Source of the DNA: Neorhizobium galegae bv. orientalis str. HAMBI 540
GTDB taxonomy: Bacteria > Pseudomonadota > Alphaproteobacteria > Rhizobiales > Rhizobiaceae
Assembly (NCBI RefSeq): GCF_000731315.1
Contig: NZ_HG938354.1
Span: 1,426,001-1,490,000, forward strand
Direction: 5' to 3'
DNA: 64,000 nucleotides
Shown: one piece after another, positions 1 to 8,916 of the stretch
Position numbering within the stretch: position 1 is the first letter of the stretch
Layout: each line of letters starts with the position of its first letter
Made by a program: the position numbers and the translations under genes
The notes under the pieces: generated by a model
Told to the model about the DNA's origin: nothing
Database searches by the model: none
Seen by the model: the letters and a program-made list of their open reading frames with translations, nothing else

Positions 1-2285
1 TTGTCTCCGCCGAACTGCGGGGCCGGGCGGCGCTGGCTGCCCGGCGTCCGACTGAGGTGGATCGGCAGGCCCGGATAACGATGCCGCCCGGCATCCGGAT
101 GATCAAGCTCCGTGAAGAACCCCCGATGGGCAAGATAGGTGCTGGAGGCGACATCGGCGGCATTGGCAACCGGGGCGGCGGCCACCCCGGCATATTGAAG
201 AAGCCTTGCGACCGCGTGCTTGTTTCGCACAGCAGTCCACTCGGACAGTATCGCAGTCAGTTCCGTTTCATGGCGCTTGCGTGCTGCAAGATCGGAGAAC
301 CGCGGGTCGGTTGCGAGCCCAGGATGCCCGATGGCGGAACAGAGCGCCTGCCATTGCACCTGGTTTTCGGCAGCGATGACCACCCATTGGTCTTCGCCCC
401 TTGCCGGAAAAGCGTCATGCGGCGACATGTTCGCAACGCGGTTGCCATCCGGGAGGGGGTCGACCCCGCTCTCGGCCGCCAGCAGGAGTTCCGCGCCGAT
501 GAACTGCATCGCCGCTTCGACCTGGGGCACCTCGACATACTGGCCCCTGCCCGTCCGGTCCCGATCATGAAGCGCCGTCAAGATCGCAGCAGCCGCGTTG
601 AAGCCGCCGATCGGGTCTAGGTAGGAAGGCCCGCTGTTTTCCGGCTGCCCGCCCGGATAGGCCATCATTGCCGACATTCCGGTTGCCATCTCCATGGTCG
701 GGCCCAGCGCTGCGTATCCCGACATCGGTCCGCTGCCTCCGAAAGCAGGGAGCTCCGCAACGATGATGTCCGGCTTGATTGCTGTGAGGCTTTCGTAGTC
801 GAGCCCGAGTTTTGCGAGCGTGCCGGGCCTGAAATTGCAGATTAATATATCGGCGACGGCAACGAGTCGGCGCAGCGTACTGCGCCCCTCCTCCGTCTTC
901 AGGTTGAGGATGCAGGAGAGTTTGTTGACATTCTGCGAGTTGAAGAGAAAGGACCGGTCGAATGGCCGGGAGCCCGGTTCGCCATCCGGAAAATTGATCG
1001 GGTTCGGCCTCTCCTTGTTGAGCCGCCAGGAATTCACGCGGTTCGGTGATTCCACATGGATTGACTGCGCACCGAAATAGGCAAGGACCCGGCCCGCCAT
1101 CGGGCCCGCCCAGGCCGTGGTGATCTCGATCACTCTCAGACCATCGAGCGGCGGCAGTTGAGAAGATCTCGACGATTGCCGCGGCTGCCGGCTTTTGGCC
1201 TCCCAGACCGCGGGATCGATCTTCAGCGCCCCAAGTGCGGGCGCGCCGGATCTGACCACGCGCGGTGTGGCGCTCAAGCGGAACGGCGGGCCAAGGATCA
1301 GCCGGTCCTCGACCTTTTCCCAATAGTGTCGGCCGTTCAGGTGGCGGTTATGGATCTGCTCGGATGGACGATAGGCTTTTGCGGCAATGACCTGGGCTTT
1401 CTGCAGCCGATCCACCAGGTCCTCAGCAGGCCAGTTCGCGACCTTGTCCTGAATGATCTCGTAAAGGGTATCCCAATTTGCCCGCCGCACCTGGGGATCG
1501 GAAAAGCGCGGGTCGGTTTCCAGAGGGAGCAGATCGAGCGCGGTGCAGACCGCGCGCCAACGGTGATTGTAGATCCAGATGCAAACCCAACCATCGCGGC
1601 ACTTCACTTGCCCTGCCGGGATCGTCTGGTCCTGCCTCGTGTGGATCGAACCGTTATAGATGTGTCGCATGACATAAGGGAAACACATGGCCGCAGCGGT
1701 TTCGGCGGCATCGATCGCCACGATCTGGCCGAGACCGCTGGAATGGCGCTCGTGCAAAGCCGTCATGATGCCGATATAGGCCGCCTGCCCTGCGGCAAAC
1801 GATGCACGCTCGCCGACGCCATAGAGAGGTTCCCGCCCATAGGCGCCATTGTTGTTCATCATCCCGGACAGGGCCTGAAGAACGATCTCCGGCCCGCGCC
1901 ACTCCTTCAGCGGTCCGTCGCAACCAAAGGCGGAGATACAGACCGCGATGCAGGCGGGATTGAGGTGCATGACCTTCTCGGGATCCAAATCCTCCGGCAG
2001 TAGGGCGATATCCGCCCCGCAAAGCATGGCCTCCAACGTCTCCTGCCCACCAGCGCTTGTCCGATCGATGACGACGGATTTTTTGCCGGTGTTCAGATGC
2101 CAAAATCGCAGCGAGAGGGCCGGATCGGCTAGAGAAAACGGCGGCATACGCCGGATAGGTGAGCCTTCCGGAGGTTCGATCAGCGTTATCTCGGCGCCGA
2201 AATCCGCCAGCAGCCGCGCGCAAAACTGTCCCGCCAGGGTATCCGAGAAATCGACGACCCGCAGGCCGTCCAGAGCTTTGGACAT
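1..2285 (-). CDS. CaiB/BaiF (class III) CoA-transferase, two tandem domains, partial at left edge
   Basis: One uninterrupted frame reads from ATG at 2285 leftwards past base 1, giving at least 761 residues with no stop, so the C-terminus lies outside the window. Two consecutive family III CoA-transferase domains are visible, each starting with the family pattern (LDGLRVVDFSDTLAGQ near residue 4; LDGLRVIEITTAWAGPMAGR near residue 385). Family members transfer CoA between carboxylic acids without a covalent acyl-phosphate step. The C-terminal domain has the expected catalytic aspartate context (SYLDPIGG, Asp557) followed by ALHDRDRTGRGQ. In the N-terminal domain the aligned position is a Ser, so that half may be non-catalytic. 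The gene is divergent from a LacI-type regulator that probably controls it. The substrate cannot be told from sequence. Confidence 0.88.
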   Translation of the reverse strand, partial: MSKALDGLRVVDFSDTLAGQFCARLLADFGAEITLIEPPEGSPIRRMPPFSLADPALSLRFWHLNTGKKSVVIDRTSAGGQETLEAMLCGADIALLPEDLDPEKVMHLNPACIAVCISAFGCDGPLKEWRGPEIVLQALSGMMNNNGAYGREPLYGVGERASFAAGQAAYIGIMTALHERHSSGLGQIVAIDAAETAAAMCFPYVMRHIYNGSIHTRQDQTIPAGQVKCRDGWVCIWIYNHRWRAVCTALDLLPLETDPRFSDPQVRRANWDTLYEIIQDKVANWPAEDLVDRLQKAQVIAAKAYRPSEQIHNRHLNGRHYWEKVEDRLILGPPFRLSATPRVVRSGAPALGALKIDPAVWEAKSRQPRQSSRSSQLPPLDGLRVIEITTAWAGPMAGRVLAYFGAQSIHVESPNRVNSWRLNKERPNPINFPDGEPGSRPFDRSFLFNSQNVNKLSCILNLKTEEGRSTLRRLVAVADILICNFRPGTLAKLGLDYESLTAIKPDIIVAELPAFGGSGPMSGYAALGPTMEMATGMSAMMAYPGGQPENSGPSYLDPIGGFNAAAAILTALHDRDRTGRGQYVEVPQVEAAMQFIGAELLLAAESGVDPLPDGNRVANMSPHDAFPARGEDQWVVIAAENQVQWQALCSAIGHPGLATDPRFSDLAARKRHETELTAILSEWTAVRNKHAVARLLQYAGVAAAPVANAADVASSTYLAHRGFFTELDHPDAGRHRYPGLPIHLSRTPGSQRRPAPQFGGD

Positions 2286-2350
2286 CCGCGTCTCCACCAT
2301 CCGATTGTCTGGGCGGGTGTCCTCCCGACCGATGCCGAACCTAACGTGCG

Positions 2351-2366
2351 TTGCATACGGATGCAA
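2351..2366. promoter_or_regulatory. Candidate LacI-family operator
   Basis: The sequence TTGCATACGGATGCAA is a 16-bp dyad matching its reverse complement at 14 of 16 positions and centred on CG, the usual form of LacI/GalR-family operators. It lies between the divergent CoA-transferase and LacI-type genes, so autoregulation plus control of the neighbour is the natural reading. Binding is inferred. Confidence 0.6.
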
Positions 2367-2463
2367 GCTGGCCGTCCGCCTCAATTTTTCATATTGATGG
2401 CCGGCTGTTTGAGGCATAGTGAGAAGCGCGCATCGGTTGCAGCCAAGCCAAGGGGAGCCGTCA

Positions 2464-3501
2464 TTGAGCAGGAATGAGACCGCCAGCGAAAAAAGCAGAC
2501 GCAAGCCGATGACGGCGCGTGAACTTGCCCGCATGCTCGGCGTCAGCCAATCGGCGGTCTCACGCGCCTTTACGCCGGGCGCGAGCATCGCCCCCGAGTT
2601 ACGGGAAAAGATCGTCCGTTTTGCCGAGAACGTGGATTACCATCCCAATGCGATTGCAAGCATGCTGTCGAAGAGCCGCACGAATATCGTCGGCATCGTC
2701 ATCTCCGATATGCAGAACCCGTTCTATCCGGCGCTGATCGAGCAGCTATCGCGCGCCCTGCAGCGCATCGGGCTGCAGAGCCTGATGTTCAACGTCACCA
2801 GGGGCACCGATCTCGAGGAGCAGCTTTCGGCGCTGAGGCGCTACAATGTCGATGCGGTCATCATCATCTCCGCGACCATCCTGTCCGGCCCGACGCTGCA
2901 ATGGGCAACCGACGGCAGGGCCGCGATCCTGATCAACCGCGTGGCGGAAGACACCGAACTCAGTTGTGTGATCTGCAACAATGCCGAGGGCGCGCGGGCC
3001 ATCGCCGACCATTTTCATGCTATCGGCCGCCGTCGCGTCGCCTATGTCGCAGGCCTTTCGCACACAACAACCAATCGGGAGCGGCAGAACGCCTTTATCA
3101 CCCGCGTCGCCGAGCATGGCATGACGCTTTCCGCCCTGATCGATGGCAATGAATACAGCTACTATGCCGGAAGGTCCGCTGCGCTCGACATTCTTGCGCG
3201 GGGAGAAACTGACGCGATCTTTTTTGCCAACGACATCCTTGCGGCCGGTGGCCTCGACGCGCTTAGGGAAAGCGGTGTGCGCGTGCCCGAGGATATCGCT
3301 GTCGCAGGCTTCGACGATATAAGCATGGCCGCCTGGCCGCATTACGATCTAACCACGTTCCGTCAGCCGATCGATACGATCGTCGATGTGGCAGTGACGA
3401 TGCTGGAGAACGGTTCATGCGCTCCGGGCCAACCGCCGGTCATCCGCCGCATTTCCGGCGAACTCATCAAGCGGGGTTCGACCGGCATTACACGAGAATA
3501 G
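2464..3501 (+). CDS. LacI/GalR-family transcriptional regulator
   Basis: A protein of about 345 aa. An N-terminal helix-turn-helix (TARELARMLGVSQSAVSRAF, about residues 17-36) is followed by the hinge region (NVDYHPNAIASMLSKSRTN) and a periplasmic-binding-protein-like ligand domain ending in the typical VAGFDDISMAAW stretch. I chose the TTG at 2464 because AGGGGAG sits 6 nt upstream; an in-frame ATG at 2509 leaves the HTH intact but has a weaker ribosome site. The neighbouring divergent CoA-transferase and the dyad at 2351-2366 suggest a local regulator of an acid or sugar-acid catabolic function. The ligand is unknown. Confidence 0.9.
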   Translation: MSRNETASEKSRRKPMTARELARMLGVSQSAVSRAFTPGASIAPELREKIVRFAENVDYHPNAIASMLSKSRTNIVGIVISDMQNPFYPALIEQLSRALQRIGLQSLMFNVTRGTDLEEQLSALRRYNVDAVIIISATILSGPTLQWATDGRAAILINRVAEDTELSCVICNNAEGARAIADHFHAIGRRRVAYVAGLSHTTTNRERQNAFITRVAEHGMTLSALIDGNEYSYYAGRSAALDILARGETDAIFFANDILAAGGLDALRESGVRVPEDIAVAGFDDISMAAWPHYDLTTFRQPIDTIVDVAVTMLENGSCAPGQPPVIRRISGELIKRGSTGITRE

Positions 3502-3574
3502 TCGGCGACAGACCTGGCCTGGCGGCATCGCCGAAGGTAACCAGCGACCGACCGTCGGGGCAGCCAATTTTTGC

Positions 3575-3594
3575 ACGCCTGATCTAGGCGTTTT
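3575..3594 (+). terminator. Possible intrinsic terminator after the LacI-type gene
   Basis: ACGCCT and AGGCGT form a 6-bp perfect stem around a GATCT loop and run directly into four Ts. It lies about 75 bases after the regulator stop codon. The stem is short, so the call is modest. Confidence 0.4.
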
Positions 3595-4064
3595 ACAGAC
3601 GCCAGCCCGAGTAGCTTCACGGAACCACTGTTCCCGATCGCGCGAAAGTGGCCGATCCTTCCGCAGTTCTGCAAAATACGCCTTTCGGAGGATGGATAGG
3701 CTGGCTTCCGCAGAACGCCGGCAGGATCGTCGGCCATTTGCCCAAGAAACCCATGGAAAGCTGCTCAAGGCTTAAACCTTTTGATCCTGTTGCCAGGACG
3801 GCTCAACGCGATACGATCCACCGGCGATACGGAGATAACCTAGGGCTCGGCTCGGAAAACGACCGACCTTGGGTTTTGCCGTAACTTGCGAAGCATGGCG
3901 AAGGCTCGATCCTTGGGGCGGATAGGGCACGAGCCTTGGAACGGATCGTTCGGCAGTTCGTCGCTGCGTTGCATGCCTTGCCACCCATGGCGACCATACA
4001 CAGTCCCCCAATGCGTCCTGACGTGAAGCACGTTCGGCTCCACGCAACGAGTGAAAGGGAACAA
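3595..4064. other. Non-coding stretch, nothing convincing
   Basis: About 470 bases between the LacI-type gene and the EPS locus. Short open frames exist on both strands, but none has a recognisable motif or a good ribosome site. It may hold a degraded gene as well as the promoter of the hydroxylase gene that follows. Confidence 0.5.
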
Positions 4065-5165
4065 ATGGAAAATCTACAGACATATTTTCTGAATTTTCCG
4101 CAGTTCGCCGTCACGTGGGGGATTTTCTTCGGCGCGGGCTTGCTGAGCTTCTTCTTCCTGCTGTGGAGAGACCGATCAGACTTTTCATTCCGCGAAATGT
4201 TCGAGCACTGCGTGCCTTTCAATGTGCTCACATCGAAGAGTTTCCACATGGATGTCATCATCTATGTCTGGAGAAAGCTGACGGATCTCGTCTTCGTCGC
4301 CCCGGGGCTCGCGGCCACGGCTCTGGTATCCAGCGCGACGGATTTTGGTCTGCGATCCGTCTTTGCAGATTTTTCGCCGCTGGGTATCAATTACGTCGTG
4401 ACGTTCGCGTGCACGATCGTAATGCTGATTGCGGCCGAATTTGCCGATTATCTGGTGCATTACCTCGAACACAAGGTGCCCGCCCTGTGGGAGTTGCACA
4501 AAGTCCATCACTCGGCCGATTTCCTCAATCCCCTGACATCCAAGCGCGGCCACTCCTTCCCGCTGGTCTATGGTGGGATCGCCGCCGGCGTGATCACCGG
4601 CACATTTGCCGGGCTGTTCATGTTCCTGTTCGGCATCAGCCTCGTCGAAGCGGTCGCCCTGCGGGCCGTGGCGAGCAAGATATTCACCATCTGGACGCTC
4701 GATCCCCTCAAGCACTCGCATATTCCGGTCAGTCTGGGTTGGTTCGACCGGTTCCTGATCAGCCCCCACATGCATCAGATCCACCACAGCAAGGTCGAGC
4801 GCCATTGGGACAAAAATTTCGGAACCAACCTTTCGATCTTCGACTGGATGTTTGGAACCGGCTACCGGCCTGAAAGAGGAGAAAAGGCAGTGTTCGGCAT
4901 CTCCGGCTACAGCAACGCCTCATTGCAGAAATTCAATACGTTCAAAGGCGCCTATTTCGATCCGGTCATGAGGAGCTGGAAGGCGATCGTCGCCCAAGTG
5001 CGCCCTGACGTCCATGCCAAGCCTGGCGCCAAACAAGACCCGCCGACGTTCATCATCGAAACACAGAAGAGGACGGAGCAAGGCGCCGAAACGGCTGGTT
5101 CGGCTCCGGCCGCCATCGGCCCACGACCTCCTTCGCCGGCATCAAATAGCGGAACGATCGGCTGA
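4065..5165 (+). CDS. Sterol desaturase/fatty acid hydroxylase-family membrane di-iron enzyme
   Basis: A protein of about 366 aa with several hydrophobic helices (about residues 16-34, 77-95, 110-128, 167-195) and the histidine clusters of the membrane di-iron hydroxylase superfamily: HYLEH (132-136), HKVHH (145-149) and HMHQIHH (235-241), plus HSH at 217-219. Family members hydroxylate or desaturate lipid-like substrates at the membrane using O2. The start at 4065 is preceded by AAAGGGA four bases upstream. The gene is 28 bases upstream of the polymerase gene and co-directional, so it is probably part of the EPS locus. A role in modifying a lipid carrier, membrane lipid or glycolipid is inference; the substrate is unknown. 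Confidence 0.85.
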   Translation: MENLQTYFLNFPQFAVTWGIFFGAGLLSFFFLLWRDRSDFSFREMFEHCVPFNVLTSKSFHMDVIIYVWRKLTDLVFVAPGLAATALVSSATDFGLRSVFADFSPLGINYVVTFACTIVMLIAAEFADYLVHYLEHKVPALWELHKVHHSADFLNPLTSKRGHSFPLVYGGIAAGVITGTFAGLFMFLFGISLVEAVALRAVASKIFTIWTLDPLKHSHIPVSLGWFDRFLISPHMHQIHHSKVERHWDKNFGTNLSIFDWMFGTGYRPERGEKAVFGISGYSNASLQKFNTFKGAYFDPVMRSWKAIVAQVRPDVHAKPGAKQDPPTFIIETQKRTEQGAETAGSAPAAIGPRPPSPASNSGTIG

Positions 5166-5193
5166 TGGGCGCTGGCAACGACAGGTATCGCGC

Positions 5194-6597
5194 ATGAGTT
5201 TGGAGCCCATCGGAATATTTACGCTCGTTCTGGGGCTCTATTGCCTGTTTGCAGGATACCATACGAGCATCGTCGTGTTCATCGGCCTTTCCGTTTTTGG
5301 CGCTGCGGCCGCGATCCTGATCGGATCCGCAAACATCCAGCCGGCGCATCTTTTTCTCGCATTCCTTGCCCTCAGCGTCCTGACCTATCGAGACAAGTTC
5401 AACATCGCGCTCAAGGCACTGTCCTTCCCCAAGCCCGGGTTCTGGCTGGCCTGTCTGCTGATCTACGGAACAGCGTTGGGTTTTTTCGCGCCGCGCCTGC
5501 TTGCCCGCATGACGGACATCATCCCGCTCGGCGTTTCCGAATATCCATCCACCGGCCGCACTGTGCCTTTGGGGCCGGTCTCCAGCAATTTCACCCAGGC
5601 GGTCTACGTTTCCGCAGATCTTCTTGCCTATGTCCTGATCCTGGCAATCGGATCCACCATGGCCGGCTTCAGGGCAATCACCATCGGGGTTCTGGTATTC
5701 GCCGGCGCGAATGCCTTCTTTGCCGTACTCGACATCGCAACCTATGGCACTGGGGCTCAAGACCTTTTTCTCTACATCCGCAACGCCCAATACACATTTC
5801 ACGACGATGACGTCGTCGCCGGTGTCAAGCGTATCGTCGGCTCGTGGCCGGAAGCGTCGGCATTCGCCGGGATCAGCCTCGCCTCAGTCGGGTTTACCGG
5901 CACGCTGTGGCTCTGTGGGCGCGACCTGAGATGGAGCGGCGCCCTTTTCCTTGTCACGACCTTGCTGGTGATACGGTCTACGTCGTCGGCGGGCCTGTTG
6001 GCTTTGCCGTTTTGCTTCGTGATCCTGTATATCACCGCCTTGTTCCGTTCCGGCGGGCAGTCCGGAACCCGGAACAGTTCGGCGATCGTGCTGTTTGCAC
6101 TGCCGCTGATTTGTCTCGTCGCATTGGTCATTGCCCTCAATGATGCGCTTTTCCGGCAACTCTACGACTATTTTGACCTGCTCATCTTCAGCAAGTCCAC
6201 CTCGTCTTCCGCGGTCGAACGCGGTTCCTGGAACACCTATGGATACCAGAATTTTCTCGACTCCTACGGTCTCGGGGTTGGCCTCGGCACCTCCCGCACG
6301 TCGAGCTTCCTGTTCGCGCTGCTCTCCAATGTCGGAATACCCGGAACGATCATGTTTTTGCTCTTTGCGATTTCGGCATTCTCGAAACGGCGCGGGACGC
6401 CGCGCACCTTCACCTCGGATATCCGGCTGGCCGCGCGCAACGGCTGCGCCTGCCTGATGATCGGCGCCATGGTTGCGGGGCCGACCGTCGATCTCGGCCT
6501 TGTGTTCTTCATCCTGGCCGGCCTTTCGAGCGCCGAGCCGGATGGCGAAACGCTGACCGCTCCGTCGACCCGCTACATGACGGCAAAGGTGAGTTGA
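5194..6597 (+). CDS. Wzy/O-antigen ligase-like polysaccharide polymerase
   Basis: A very hydrophobic protein of about 467 aa with around ten predicted transmembrane helices and a large extracytoplasmic loop in the middle (about residues 195-225). This topology is typical of Wzy/ExoQ-type polymerases, which join lipid-linked repeat units in the periplasm. Sequence conservation in this class is low, so the call rests on topology and context. GSWPEASAFAGISLASVGF and the polar NTYGYQNFLDSYGLGVGLG loop resemble the loops of the O-antigen ligase superfamily. The ATG at 5194 was chosen because it begins the first helix; longer in-frame starts lie inside the preceding gene. Confidence 0.75.
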   Translation: MSLEPIGIFTLVLGLYCLFAGYHTSIVVFIGLSVFGAAAAILIGSANIQPAHLFLAFLALSVLTYRDKFNIALKALSFPKPGFWLACLLIYGTALGFFAPRLLARMTDIIPLGVSEYPSTGRTVPLGPVSSNFTQAVYVSADLLAYVLILAIGSTMAGFRAITIGVLVFAGANAFFAVLDIATYGTGAQDLFLYIRNAQYTFHDDDVVAGVKRIVGSWPEASAFAGISLASVGFTGTLWLCGRDLRWSGALFLVTTLLVIRSTSSAGLLALPFCFVILYITALFRSGGQSGTRNSSAIVLFALPLICLVALVIALNDALFRQLYDYFDLLIFSKSTSSSAVERGSWNTYGYQNFLDSYGLGVGLGTSRTSSFLFALLSNVGIPGTIMFLLFAISAFSKRRGTPRTFTSDIRLAARNGCACLMIGAMVAGPTVDLGLVFFILAGLSSAEPDGETLTAPSTRYMTAKVS

Positions 6598-6619
6598 TTG
6601 CGCAGCGAAAGCTTGTCCG

Positions 6620-7549
6620 TCAGGCATAGACCCGGAAATAATCCACCCGCATGCGTGTGAGCGTGTCCGCGGGCAGGAGCGGCTGCGGATAAGGGACATC
6701 CGAACGCAGCGCGAGCGTGAGGACCGGCCAGAACACGTCCTGATCCGCGTCGAGTTGCGCGGAGCGGTTGATCGTCCAGACCGCCGGCATTCCGGTCTTG
6801 GTATCAACGATGGGCTGCCGCTCGAAATAGATCGTGCATTCGGTGTCGGTGACCAGCACCCCGTATCGGCAATAACCGGCGGTCATATCGATGGGAGTAG
6901 GCACGCCGGTTCCTTCATTATGCTCGCCGGGTTGCCCCCATTCGTGCAGATAGGCCCCGTAGAGCGTCGGCTCCCAGCCCTTGTGCTCGACGACGTCGAT
7001 TTCGATGCTCGTCTGAGGACGAAGGATGCTGCGTCCGTTCATCATCCAGAAGGCAGGCCAGCTCAGCGGGTGTCTCGGAAACAGCATCCGCGCCTCGAAA
7101 TAGCCGCGCCGCCAGCCTTTGAGGACCGTGCCGTCGCGCTTGGCCGTCTGAAGGTTGCCCGATATCCACTGAAACTCGGCGAGGTCATTGCCGTAATAAT
7201 TGGGGACCTTCATCGGCCGTCCGATATATTTTGCAGCCACTTCCAACGCCTTGCCGTCGCTCGCATTTGGGTCGTCGACAATCGCATAGGGATTGAAACC
7301 CTCTTCGCCGCTGTCTCTCGCGAAGGCCGAACGGCCGTAAAAGCCCGGATCGGAGGTCGTCGGCTTCGGACCGGCGCTCCAGGCCGACCAATCGAGCCTG
7401 GTGAAATTGTCCTCGAATATCAGGGCTCGCCCGCTGGTGGGGTCCTCCAGGCGCTCCGACGCCTTCGATCTCCAAACGAGACCGCCGCCAAGGCCCGCCG
7501 AGGCCAAGGCGCCGACCGCGAATGAGCGACGGGACAATAACGTCGTCAT
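6620..7549 (-). CDS. Secreted GH16-family endo-beta-glycanase (ExoK-like)
   Basis: A protein of about 309 aa. The N-terminus has a twin-arginine/lipophilic signal (LSRRSFAVGALASAGLGGGL). The glycoside hydrolase family 16 active site EIDVVEH is at residues 183-189, with Glu183 as expected nucleophile and Glu188 as acid/base, preceded by the family substrate-cleft segment SWPAFWMMNG. Family members cut beta-1,3 or beta-1,3-1,4 glycans; in rhizobial EPS loci (ExoK, ExsH) they trim nascent polymer. The start at 7549 has GAGG about 6 bases upstream. The gene follows a glycosyltransferase gene by 42 bases on the same strand and converges with the polymerase gene. Confidence 0.88.
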   Translation of the reverse strand: MTTLLSRRSFAVGALASAGLGGGLVWRSKASERLEDPTSGRALIFEDNFTRLDWSAWSAGPKPTTSDPGFYGRSAFARDSGEEGFNPYAIVDDPNASDGKALEVAAKYIGRPMKVPNYYGNDLAEFQWISGNLQTAKRDGTVLKGWRRGYFEARMLFPRHPLSWPAFWMMNGRSILRPQTSIEIDVVEHKGWEPTLYGAYLHEWGQPGEHNEGTGVPTPIDMTAGYCRYGVLVTDTECTIYFERQPIVDTKTGMPAVWTINRSAQLDADQDVFWPVLTLALRSDVPYPQPLLPADTLTRMRVDYFRVYA

Positions 7550-7591
7550 GATCCACCTCACGTCGTTTCATTCAGGCTGGCCCGCAGAGAT

Positions 7592-8731
7592 CTATGCCGC
7601 TGCCGCACGCCGCAACGCATTGGCATGCACCTCAAGCACCCGCTCCGGGCTGTAACAGTCAACGAACTCCTGGCGGAAGCTGGCATGGGCCTGCTCGCCG
7701 CGCAGGTTGTCGCAATAATAAATCATCGCGTTCACGAGCTCCTCGGGACGATCCACCGGCACGAGCATGCCCAGCCTGCTGTCGACGAGGATATCGCTCG
7801 GGCCGAATTCACAATCGGTCGCGATGACCGGCAGGCCAAACCGCAACGCTTCACAGATTGCGAGCGACCATCCCTCCCATCGGGAGGTGGAGACATAGAC
7901 GTCACTTGCCGCCAGCGCAGGCTGGGGATTTTCGGGATGATGCTCCAGGCTTACCACGTCGGTGAGGCCCCGGCGGTCGATCTCTGCCCGCAAGGCCGCC
8001 TCCCCGTCACCATAACCGACGATTTTCAGCAGGACATCACTGCGTTTTTTCCGCAGTTCGGAAAACGCGGCCAAAAGAATGTCCTGGCCTTTCTGAAAGG
8101 AGAAGCGACCGATATTGATGAACGTGACGTTATCGTCGACGCGTGCCTGGCCGGCATCGGAAAGGTCAAACTTTCGCACCGGGTTCGGCACCCAATAATG
8201 CGGCCGCTTGCTCTTGAACATCGCATTGAATGAGGTGAGCTGCCGCGGCGAGGTTCCGAAAACCGAGGCGATCTTCGGCAGGAAAAGTGTCTTCATCAAC
8301 AGGAAGAGTATCTTGGCTTTGATATGGCTGCGCTCCAGCTTCGGATTGCCGTGAAGATGGACGGCAAACCGGCGCCGGATGCCGATGCAGGAGGCCATGC
8401 AGATCACCGTCGGCTCGATCTGCGGCACGACGATCAGGTCATAATCCTTGCTCGCAATGACCTTCCGGAAGTTGCGCATCAGCTCGATCCGGCTCGAAGC
8501 CACGCGGTCGATAACGGTGTAATTCCTGCCCTCGGGGCGATTTTTGTGAACCGACGTGTAGAGGACGTCCACTTCGAAGTCGCTCCCATACTGATCCGTC
8601 AGGCCGGAGCAGATCGTATCCACGACCCTTTCGATACCGGCGAAAGCGCTCGTACCCGGTTGGACGTAGAGGATCTTCAAAGGTGTATGGGTACTAAGTC
8701 TTTCGGAGTAGGGCATGGTTGCTATTTGCAT
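7592..8731 (-). CDS. GT4-family glycosyltransferase
   Basis: A 379-aa GT-B protein. The N-terminus KILYVQPGTSAFAGIERVV carries the nucleotide-sugar enzyme's glycine-rich acceptor loop. The C-terminal half has FINIGRFSFQKGQDILLAAF and the ExxxxxxxE-type donor motif SRWEGWSLAICEALRFGLPV. It transfers a sugar from an activated donor to a growing lipid-linked oligosaccharide in the cytoplasm; the linkage is unknown. It heads a two-gene unit with the GH16 glycanase and is divergent from the GMC oxidoreductase gene. An in-frame ATG at 8716 is an alternative start. Confidence 0.88.
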   Translation of the reverse strand: MQIATMPYSERLSTHTPLKILYVQPGTSAFAGIERVVDTICSGLTDQYGSDFEVDVLYTSVHKNRPEGRNYTVIDRVASSRIELMRNFRKVIASKDYDLIVVPQIEPTVICMASCIGIRRRFAVHLHGNPKLERSHIKAKILFLLMKTLFLPKIASVFGTSPRQLTSFNAMFKSKRPHYWVPNPVRKFDLSDAGQARVDDNVTFINIGRFSFQKGQDILLAAFSELRKKRSDVLLKIVGYGDGEAALRAEIDRRGLTDVVSLEHHPENPQPALAASDVYVSTSRWEGWSLAICEALRFGLPVIATDCEFGPSDILVDSRLGMLVPVDRPEELVNAMIYYCDNLRGEQAHASFRQEFVDCYSPERVLEVHANALRRAAAA

Positions 8732-8749
8732 ATACCTTAACCTCTTTGA

Positions 8750-8781
8750 ATTTTCCGAAGACCATGTATAGTAAGGAAAAT
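8750..8781. promoter_or_regulatory. Inverted repeat in AT-rich divergent promoter region
   Basis: ATTTTCC and GGAAAAT form 7-bp arms around an 18-bp spacer. The repeat lies in the 185-base AT-rich gap between the divergent GT4 and GMC oxidoreductase genes, which must contain both promoters. A regulator site is plausible but unproven. Confidence 0.35.
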
Positions 8782-8916
8782 CTCATACAAAAAACGTCGG
8801 AAACATCCCTGCTGAAATATTAAGTTAAAACTGGCGGAATACAAGAAGTTATTCACCGCCTAGCGCAATAACATTGATACAACGTCGATGAGATTGCAAC
8901 AGCAAAGGTTTTCTGG

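Noticed and set aside
565..1323. Minus-strand frame of 252 codons inside the CoA-transferase region
   Set aside because: It is a +1 shadow of the long CoA-transferase frame that runs off the left edge and carries the family motifs.
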